From SYIM01 sp039800325 (GTDB lineage: Bacteria > Pseudomonadota > Gammaproteobacteria > Burkholderiales > Burkholderiaceae_E): DNA of 12,097 nt. The translations under genes were made by a program, and so were the position numbers. The first letter of the stretch is position 1; every line of letters starts with the position of its first letter. The notes beneath the pieces are model-generated. The model saw only the letters and a list, made by a program, of their open reading frames with translations, had not been told where the DNA came from and did no database searches. The DNA lies in NCBI GenBank assembly GCA_039800325.1, contig JBDLQY010000144.1, positions 1 through 12,097 of the forward strand, in the 5' to 3' direction. Below are positions 7,372 to 12,097 of the stretch, piece by piece.

Positions 7372-7376
7372 CTCCT
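7372..7376 (-). promoter_or_regulatory. Strong Shine-Dalgarno of dctP
   Basis: AGGAG on the minus strand sits 7 nt before the dctP ATG. It is clearly stronger than the sites of dctQ and dctM, consistent with binding protein being made in excess over membrane subunits. Confidence 0.7.
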
Positions 7377-7451
7377 CGAAGTGCTGGTGAAGAAGACCTG
7401 AAACAGATGAAGCCCGCGACTCTTGCGCGAGCGCCTGTGAATGTCAAGTAA

Positions 7452-8282
7452 TCACCGGTCGCCAGAAAAGTCACTGGCCAGCGGTTTCTGCCCGTAAAAC
7501 CTTCTGACATGCTCAACCATTACGGCTGAGGGTTGCATGTACAACTGCGCCCGGCTTGCGCCCAGACCCGTGGTCTGAGCCAGGCGAGCAAAAAAAGCGG
7601 CGTGCTGAAACAATACGCCGATGCTATCCAGGACGGGTACGTTGCCGGCGGCCTGCAGCTTGCCGCGGCGCACCAGAAACTCATTGAGTACGCCGTCGGC
7701 CGGAATGACGACATCGGCACCCATGGCAATGACGCGCTGTGCTGCGCGCTCAAACCGGGTGTCGATCTCGCGTGCCAGATCGTAGTCGGCCTCGAGCGCG
7801 AATTCGTCAATGGCCGGCTCAAGTGCGACACAGCCGGCAAAGCGGCGCTCAAGCCCATAGCCATGCATAAGGTCGCTGTAATCTTCGGATTGATCGGCAC
7901 ACAGGGTGACCAGACCGAAGCGGCGGCCCAGTGAGCACGCCGTGAGCGCGCAGCTTTCGCCCAGGCCCAGCACCGGTATGTTGACCAGTGACCGGGCCGC
8001 GCGCAGCGCCGGATCAAAAAAGCAGCCGATGGCCATGGCATCAAAGCCCTCGCGCTGGGCCACCAGCGCGGCATCGCAAATTTGCATCTCATTCATCTGC
8101 GCGATGTAGCGATGGCGGATGGCATCGATGGGTGCGCAGCCCTCGACGTAAGTGCCTGGCCGTAACCCATGGATGCTGACGCTGGCCTGGTCACCCATAA
8201 TGCGGGCCGCGTGCTCAGTGAGGGTTTTGCGGTACAGCGGCATCACCGATAAATCGGTAAAGCTGTGGTGCCAGATCTTCAC
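7452..8282 (-). CDS. Asp/Glu racemase superfamily protein (hydantoin racemase-like), GTG start
   Basis: The protein begins VKIWHHSFTDLS, the typical opening of hydantoin racemase-like proteins, and is 276 residues long. The start is GTG at 8282, 4 nt after the hydrolase stop, with GGAG 7 nt upstream. An ATG at 8339 would add 19 unrelated residues lying inside the upstream gene. AIGCFFDPALRAAR (84-97) supplies the first catalytic-type Cys87. LGLGESCALTACSLGRRFGLVTL (105-127) is the conserved central segment. The second site, normally a Cys in a GC-containing motif, reads VVIPADGVLNEFL, with no Cys and Asp196 in its place. A two-base cysteine racemase mechanism is therefore doubtful. Isomerase or decarboxylase chemistry, as in the related maleate isomerases and arylmalonate decarboxylases, is an alternative. 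It is cytoplasmic. Near-fusion to the hydrolase gene suggests consecutive steps. Confidence 0.85.
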   Translation of the reverse strand: MKIWHHSFTDLSVMPLYRKTLTEHAARIMGDQASVSIHGLRPGTYVEGCAPIDAIRHRYIAQMNEMQICDAALVAQREGFDAMAIGCFFDPALRAARSLVNIPVLGLGESCALTACSLGRRFGLVTLCADQSEDYSDLMHGYGLERRFAGCVALEPAIDEFALEADYDLAREIDTRFERAAQRVIAMGADVVIPADGVLNEFLVRRGKLQAAGNVPVLDSIGVLFQHAAFFARLAQTTGLGASRAQLYMQPSAVMVEHVRRFYGQKPLASDFSGDR

Positions 8283-8286
8283 AGTG

Positions 8287-9144
8287 TTACTCCGTGTCCG
8301 ATAAGAATTTCGAGCAGGCGCGGGCGATGTCGCGAGCATGTGATTCGGTTGCGTCGAAACGAGCGTTTTGAAGCGTCAGCAGCCGACCCCGCTTCAGCAG
8401 TTTTAGCATGAGGGGACCCTGCTCGCCCAAATGGGCCTCTTCGGGCACACAACACTCAATCACCAGGGTGGGGTGCTTGACGCGTCGCAGGGTTGCGCCA
8501 AAGTCAAAGCCGAAGTTCATCGCGTAGATATCGCGAATCGATTTGCGGCACTGGATCATTTCGATGGCGCGAGCCTGCTGGCCAGCCAGCTGCGCTTCGG
8601 TGATGCGTTTCCCTGTCATGACCGCCGGGTTCCACCAGGCATTGACCAGGCCGTTGAAGTCGGAACCCCAGTTGCGCAGCAGATGCGAACCATCGGACGC
8701 CTGCGCATACGAATTCATGTACTTGCTGACGACCGTCATGATGGCCGCATTGCGAGCCTTGCGGTTGACCACCAGGCTGTGCGTCATGCCGATGAGCACC
8801 AGCCCGGCGACGCGGTCGGGATAGTGGGCAGCCAGGGCTGCGCCGATTTTATTGCCGGTGTGAAAGCCCAGCACATGGGCTTTGGCAATACCCTGACTGT
8901 CCAGCAGATGGACCATGCTGCGCGCAAGATCTTCCATGGTGGCGCCGGACGGCAGGGGGTCAGACATGCCGAAGCCCAGCGTGTCGGGCGCCAGACAGTG
9001 AAATCGTTTGCCCATCAACGACATCAGGGGTGCATAGCTGAAGGCTGAGCGCGGTGTCTCGTGCAGCATCAGTAGCGGCGCGCCGCGTCCGTGCTCGTAG
9101 TAATGCAGCTGCCCCTCAGGAACGCTTGCGTAGCCGCGTTTCAT
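8287..9144 (-). CDS. Alpha/beta-fold hydrolase-family protein with His at the nucleophile position
   Basis: This 285-residue protein shows the alpha/beta hydrolase order: GAPLLMLHETPRS (21-33, the oxyanion region), LAPDTLGFGMSDP (51-63, the usual 'PDLxGxGxSD' strand), and VLGFHTG (91-97), the nucleophile elbow. H269 near the C-terminus is the candidate catalytic His. The elbow G-F-H-T-G carries His95 where Ser, Asp or Cys is expected, and HETPRS replaces the common HG. Both look like conserved subfamily traits rather than decay, since the frame is intact. A simple esterase is therefore unlikely; cofactor-free C-C cleavage, decarboxylation or lyase activity could be considered. ATG at 9144 follows a GGAGG with 5-nt spacing. 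It is the first gene of the minus-strand operon and diverges from the PrpD genes across 9145-9271. Confidence 0.87.
   Translation of the reverse strand: MKRGYASVPEGQLHYYEHGRGAPLLMLHETPRSAFSYAPLMSLMGKRFHCLAPDTLGFGMSDPLPSGATMEDLARSMVHLLDSQGIAKAHVLGFHTGNKIGAALAAHYPDRVAGLVLIGMTHSLVVNRKARNAAIMTVVSKYMNSYAQASDGSHLLRNWGSDFNGLVNAWWNPAVMTGKRITEAQLAGQQARAIEMIQCRKSIRDIYAMNFGFDFGATLRRVKHPTLVIECCVPEEAHLGEQGPLMLKLLKRGRLLTLQNARFDATESHARDIARACSKFLSDTE
8290..8293 (-). promoter_or_regulatory. Shine-Dalgarno that fixes the GTG start of the racemase-family gene
   Basis: GGAG on the minus strand ends immediately before the hydrolase TAA and is 7 nt from the GTG at 8282. It supports the short start and predicts reinitiation or coupling between the two genes. 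Confidence 0.65.
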
Positions 9145-9149
9145 GCCGT

Positions 9150-9154
9150 CCTCC
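9150..9154 (-). promoter_or_regulatory. Strong Shine-Dalgarno of the hydrolase gene
   Basis: GGAGG on the minus strand is 5 nt before the ATG at 9144. It fixes that start and marks the beginning of the eight-gene minus-strand run. I could not identify a convincing minus-strand promoter in the rest of 9155-9271. Confidence 0.7.
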
Positions 9155-9211
9155 GTGCGGTGTCAAGTCTCGTTTTTCAGTTAAAGCCCGTCGGGTACCT
9201 GATCGGATTCA

Positions 9212-9240
9212 TTGAGCACCCTGTCGGTCGACTGTAACAT
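9212..9240 (+). promoter_or_regulatory. Candidate sigma-70 promoter for the MmgE/PrpD pair
   Basis: TTGAGC (9212-9217) and TAACAT (9235-9240) are separated by exactly 17 bp. Each matches 4 of 6 consensus positions. Transcription would start near 9247, giving a short leader before the ATG at 9272. This agrees with choosing that ATG over the upstream TTG (9212) and ATG (9239). It is a prediction from pattern only. Confidence 0.4.
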
Positions 9241-9271
9241 GGCCGCTCTCATTGCAAAGAGCGCATCCATC

Positions 9272-10669
9272 ATGGCAACACACCCCGAGCGCGAGCAAGC
9301 GGCTGAACAGGCAAAACAACTGTATGCCTGGGCTGCTCAGGCCTGCAGTCGTCCGCTGCCCGAACCTGTACGGCGGCGGGCAGCTACTATCCTGGCTGAT
9401 GATATCGGCGCCATCACGGTCGGTTCACGCGAGCCCCAGGTGCTCAGAGCCCGCGAGGCTTTTGCCCGGCAGCGCACGTCGGCGATTGAGGCGACGGTAT
9501 TTGCGCCTGGCGCACCGCGTTGGGACCGTGCTGCGGCAGCCTGCGCCAACGGCATGGCCATCGCCTGGGCCGAGCTTGATGAAGGCTTTAGAAACGCTGC
9601 CTGTCATGCAGGCGCTTACAGCCTGCCCGCGCTCATGGCCGAGGCCGAGGCTTGTGGTGCCAGCGTTGATCAGATTTTGCGCGCGGTGGCAGTGGCCTAT
9701 GAGCTCACCACACGGTTTGCCATCGCGTTTCGCTTTCCGGGCTTTTACGTGCATCCGCATGCGGTGTACGCCTGTCTGGGCGCTGCTGCGGCGGTCTCGC
9801 TGGTGCGCGGGCATGATGCGAAGACCCTGCAGGATACGGTGACGGGTGCGGCCTCCATGAGTTTTGCAGGTCCTTTCGATACCGCTGTAGAAGGCTCGCT
9901 GGTGCGCAATGCCTGGACGGCCGCGGGCGCGTGGGTGGGCATGCGGGCCGCCGACTGGGCCGAGGCCGGAATCGCCGGCGGCATTCACACGCCCTACGAT
10001 GTATTCGTCACCAACTTCCGCACGCGTTGCGATCCGAATGCGCTAAGCGCTGGCCTGGGTGAGCAGTGGTCGGTGATGAACGGTTATCACAAGATTTACG
10101 CCTGCTGCAATTATGCGCACGCGGCGGTCGAGGCCAGTCTGCAGCTGCGCGCGCAGTTGGGCTCGGCCTCGGTGGATGACATCGAAGCCATTCGCGTTGA
10201 AGCCGGGCCGGGGGGGGTGGCGCTTAATGCGCTTGATCCGCCCACCGTGCTATCGGCAAAATTTTCCATCCCGCATGCGGCCGCGGCCACGGCGGTCATG
10301 GGTACGGGCGGTGCGGCCGCCTTCACCGAGGCCGCGCTGCACGATGAGCGCGTGGCCCGTCTGCGACACCGCGTCACGCTGGCTGCCTATGAAGGGGCAG
10401 GGCCTCCTCCCAATGACAGGCCAGCGCAGGTGACCTGGAGCCTGCGTGATGGGCGAACACTTTCAGCCTTTGTAAAAAGCCCGCGTGGCGGGGCTGATCA
10501 GCCGTTTGACGAGCCCACCCTGCTGGCCAAGCTTGAAGACAATACCCGGGCGGTCTTGCCCGCGGCTCGTTCCGTGCTGGAACCCATCATCGCGGGTGAT
10601 GGCCAGGCGCTTGCCCGCAGTTGGCGTGATACGGTCAGTGCCATTGCCATCGGAGCCATCGCGTCATGA
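9272..10669 (+). CDS. MmgE/PrpD family protein, divergent active-site variant
   Basis: This 465-residue protein belongs to the 2-methylcitrate dehydratase/cis-aconitate decarboxylase superfamily. Order along the chain: helical N-terminal domain (LPEPVRRRAATILADDIGAI), NGMAIAWAELDEGF (93-106) with His112 at the first active-site loop, FYVHPHAVYA (158-167), VRNAWTAAGAW (211-221), and YHKIYACCNYAHAAVEA (272-288). Compared with canonical members, the FDDTH loop is ELDEGF and the Lys of the later SVK motif is Arg212, while Lys274, Tyr276 and His283 are kept. Reaction and substrate are unknown; dehydration, isomerisation and decarboxylation all occur in the family. ATG at 9272 is preferred: AAAGAG lies upstream, family sequence starts soon after, and a promoter-like element covers the earlier TTG/ATG. 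Starts at 9212 or 9239 remain possible. It overlaps the next gene by ATGA. Confidence 0.88.
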   Translation: MATHPEREQAAEQAKQLYAWAAQACSRPLPEPVRRRAATILADDIGAITVGSREPQVLRAREAFARQRTSAIEATVFAPGAPRWDRAAAACANGMAIAWAELDEGFRNAACHAGAYSLPALMAEAEACGASVDQILRAVAVAYELTTRFAIAFRFPGFYVHPHAVYACLGAAAAVSLVRGHDAKTLQDTVTGAASMSFAGPFDTAVEGSLVRNAWTAAGAWVGMRAADWAEAGIAGGIHTPYDVFVTNFRTRCDPNALSAGLGEQWSVMNGYHKIYACCNYAHAAVEASLQLRAQLGSASVDDIEAIRVEAGPGGVALNALDPPTVLSAKFSIPHAAAATAVMGTGGAAAFTEAALHDERVARLRHRVTLAAYEGAGPPPNDRPAQVTWSLRDGRTLSAFVKSPRGGADQPFDEPTLLAKLEDNTRAVLPAARSVLEPIIAGDGQALARSWRDTVSAIAIGAIAS

Positions 10670-12045
10670 CGCTAGCCCTCGAACTGGTGCGTGCCTGGCG
10701 ACAGGCCGCGGCCAAGCCACTGCCTGAATCCGTGCTGCGAGTGGCCAGCCTTCATTTTATTGACGCCCTGGGTGTGGGCCTGGCGGCTGCGGGTTCACCG
10801 GTGGGTGAAGCCTATCGCAAGGCCGCGCAGGTGCTCTCGTACGGCGGCCCGGCCAGCGTGCTGGCCAGCGACCGGGGTGCTGCGCCCGCTGATGCTGCTC
10901 TGATCAACGGTGGACTCATGCACAGCCTTGAGTTCGACGACACCCACACGGGCTCCATCATGCATGGCAGCTCGGCGCTGGCCCCGGCCGCACTGGCCGC
11001 CGCGCAGGCTTATGACGCCAGTGGCTCCGCCTTATTGGGCGCCTATGCGCGCGGTTGGGAGGCGCTGGTGTGCCTGGGGCTAGCCGCACCCGGCGGCTTT
11101 CATGCACAGGGCTGGCAGGCAACCTCGGTGGCGGGCGTGATGGCAGCGGCACTCATGGCCGCTGAACTGGCGGGTCTTGATGAGTCGCAGATGCTGGCCG
11201 CGGTGGGCATTTCGCTGAGCCAGGCTGGTGGCGTGATGGAGTTTCTCAGCAACGGCTCATCGGTGAAATCGCTGCATCCGGGCTGGGCCGCGCATGGGGG
11301 TGTCATGGCGGCCATGCTGGCGGCCAGTGGCATGACCGGCCCGCTGACGGCTCTGGACGGTCGCTGGGGGCTCTTCAAGCAGTTTACCGATGATGCTCAG
11401 GCCGAGTCGCGCCTGGCCGAACTGCTGAAGGGCTTTGGACATGATTGGCATGTACGCCAGGCAGCCTTCAAGTTCTATCCCTGTTGCCACTACCTGCACC
11501 CCTTCATTGAGGCGGCTGCGATTCTGTCCGATCGCGGCCTGGCCCTGAATGACATTCAGTCCATCGCCTGTGAAGTGCCCGCGGGTGCAGCGCCCGTCAT
11601 CTGCGAACCCTGGTCACGTGCTCTGGCGCCCGCCAGCGGTCATGCGGCCCGCTGGAGTCTGCCGGTGGCTCTGGCTGCGCGTCTGGTTGAGGGCGAGGTG
11701 GCCTTGCGCACATTTGAGCAGACCCCCAGCGATGCGGTGCTCGCGCTGGCCCGCAAGGTCAGCTGGACACCGCTGAAAGACGCACGGTTTCCGCAGCGCT
11801 TTGAGGCTGTGGTGCGCCTTGAGCTCAGCGATGGTCGCAGCGAGCAGGTTCGTATCGATGACGTCGATGGCAATCACACACGGCCGCCGACGGCGCAGCG
11901 CGTGCTTGATAAGTTTCGGCGCAATGCCCAGCGCACACTGAGCACCGACGGCATCGCGCAGCTGGAGGCCGCCTGCATGACTTTGTCGTCGTCAAACACG
12001 CTGCAAAACCTGGGGCGGGCGCTTGCCTTGCGCGCATCCCACTGA
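10666..12045 (+). CDS. MmgE/PrpD family protein, canonical active-site set
   Basis: This 459-residue paralogue of the preceding protein has the full set of motifs linked to catalysis in this family. NGGLMHSLEFDDTHTGSIMHG (81-101) contains Asp91, Asp92, Thr93, His94 and His100. GFHAQGWQATSVAG (144-157) carries His146, SVKSLHPGWAAHGG (199-212) carries Lys201, and FKFYPCCHYLHPF (268-280) carries Lys269, Tyr271 and His275. These correspond by eye to the Asp/Thr/His/Lys residues reported for cis-aconitate decarboxylase (ACOD1/IRG1). It should be an active cytoplasmic hydro-lyase, isomerase or decarboxylase on a di- or tricarboxylate-like compound. No prpB or prpC is adjacent, so a methylcitrate-cycle role is not supported. 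ATG at 10666 overlaps the previous stop (ATGA), with GGAG about 10 nt upstream, so the two proteins are probably translationally coupled and may even co-assemble. Confidence 0.92.
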   Translation: MTLALELVRAWRQAAAKPLPESVLRVASLHFIDALGVGLAAAGSPVGEAYRKAAQVLSYGGPASVLASDRGAAPADAALINGGLMHSLEFDDTHTGSIMHGSSALAPAALAAAQAYDASGSALLGAYARGWEALVCLGLAAPGGFHAQGWQATSVAGVMAAALMAAELAGLDESQMLAAVGISLSQAGGVMEFLSNGSSVKSLHPGWAAHGGVMAAMLAASGMTGPLTALDGRWGLFKQFTDDAQAESRLAELLKGFGHDWHVRQAAFKFYPCCHYLHPFIEAAAILSDRGLALNDIQSIACEVPAGAAPVICEPWSRALAPASGHAARWSLPVALAARLVEGEVALRTFEQTPSDAVLALARKVSWTPLKDARFPQRFEAVVRLELSDGRSEQVRIDDVDGNHTRPPTAQRVLDKFRRNAQRTLSTDGIAQLEAACMTLSSSNTLQNLGRALALRASH

Positions 12046-12070
12046 GTCTTACGCATCCCCGTTTTTGTCC

Positions 12071-12074
12071 GGAG
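12071..12074 (+). promoter_or_regulatory. Shine-Dalgarno of the edge gene
   Basis: GGAG lies 7 nt before an ATG at 12082 and 25 bp after the second PrpD stop. It indicates that the plus-strand transcript continues into another gene. Confidence 0.6.
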
Positions 12075-12081
12075 AATCTGC

Positions 12082-12097
12082 ATGAAACAACCCTGGG
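12082..12097 (+). CDS. Start of a further gene, truncated by the window edge
   Basis: Only five codons (MKQPW) are visible, so nothing can be said of its function. The call rests on the well-spaced GGAG, the ATG, and the short 36-bp gap after the second PrpD gene in the same direction, which suggest it belongs to the same operon. A Lys near the start would fit a signal peptide, but this cannot be judged. Confidence 0.55.

Noticed and set aside
8283..8339. A longer ATG start for the racemase-family gene at 8339.
   Set aside because: It would overlap the hydrolase by 53 bp and add 19 residues unlike the family. The GTG at 8282 has a well-spaced GGAG and gives the family-typical VKIW opening.
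8431..9048. A 205-codon plus-strand open frame opposite the hydrolase gene.
   Set aside because: The minus-strand frame has the alpha/beta hydrolase motifs in order; the opposite frame has none.
9161..9166. A perfect TTGACA on the minus strand upstream of the hydrolase gene.
   Set aside because: It is only 16 bp from the start codon, so the matching -10 box would fall inside the coding sequence. It is probably coincidental.
9425..9988. A 187-codon minus-strand open frame inside the first PrpD gene.
   Set aside because: It is antisense to conserved PrpD sequence, with no ribosome site or family match, and is explained by high GC.
9272..12045. The PrpD genes as part of a propionate (methylcitrate) operon.
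   Set aside because: No prpB, prpC, acnD or prpF is adjacent within the window. The two proteins are generic MmgE/PrpD members, not clear PrpD orthologues.

Overview
This 12.1-kb window is GC-rich (around 60%) and densely coding. It looks like the chromosome of a Burkholderiales betaproteobacterium, perhaps Alcaligenaceae (Bordetella/Achromobacter-like). That placement rests on gene style: a TRAP transporter beside hydantoin-racemase-like, MmgE/PrpD, NMT1-like and adducin-like aldolase genes. It is not based on a marker gene. I see no tRNA, rRNA, transposase, phage gene, CRISPR array or transcription regulator.

Layout. At the left edge is the 3' part of a plus-strand class II aldolase/adducin-family gene (2-706). 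A 138-bp convergent gap (707-844) follows, with two hairpins and a four-copy 19-bp tandem repeat whose last copy is the end of the next gene. Then eight minus-strand genes run from about 9144 down to 845 with short gaps or overlaps. In transcription order they are: an alpha/beta-fold hydrolase with His at the nucleophile position; an Asp/Glu (hydantoin) racemase-superfamily protein; TRAP DctP, DctQ and DctM; a fumarate-reductase/ketosteroid-dehydrogenase-type flavoprotein; an NMT1/THI5-like protein without a signal peptide; and an Fe(II)/2-oxoglutarate-type dioxygenase. On the plus strand, diverging from 9145-9271, two MmgE/PrpD genes overlap by ATGA (9272-10669 and 10666-12045). The first codons of a further gene, preceded by a good ribosome binding site, lie at the right edge.

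How it may work together. The region reads as one catabolic locus for an unidentified, imported organic acid. The TRAP system would bring in a carboxylate. The racemase-family protein and the hydrolase-fold protein, whose genes head the operon and are nearly fused, would act early. The flavoprotein would dehydrogenate or reduce, the dioxygenase would hydroxylate or oxidise, and the PrpD-family proteins would act as hydro-lyases, isomerases or decarboxylases. The substrate cannot be deduced from the sequence.

The recurring theme is atypical active sites. By eye, five proteins (aldolase, hydrolase, racemase, flavoprotein and first PrpD) lack or replace the textbook catalytic residues of their superfamilies, and the NMT1-like protein is not built for export. 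This makes routine names (aldolase, hydrolase, racemase, ABC binding protein) unreliable here, and makes the locus a reasonable candidate for an undescribed pathway.
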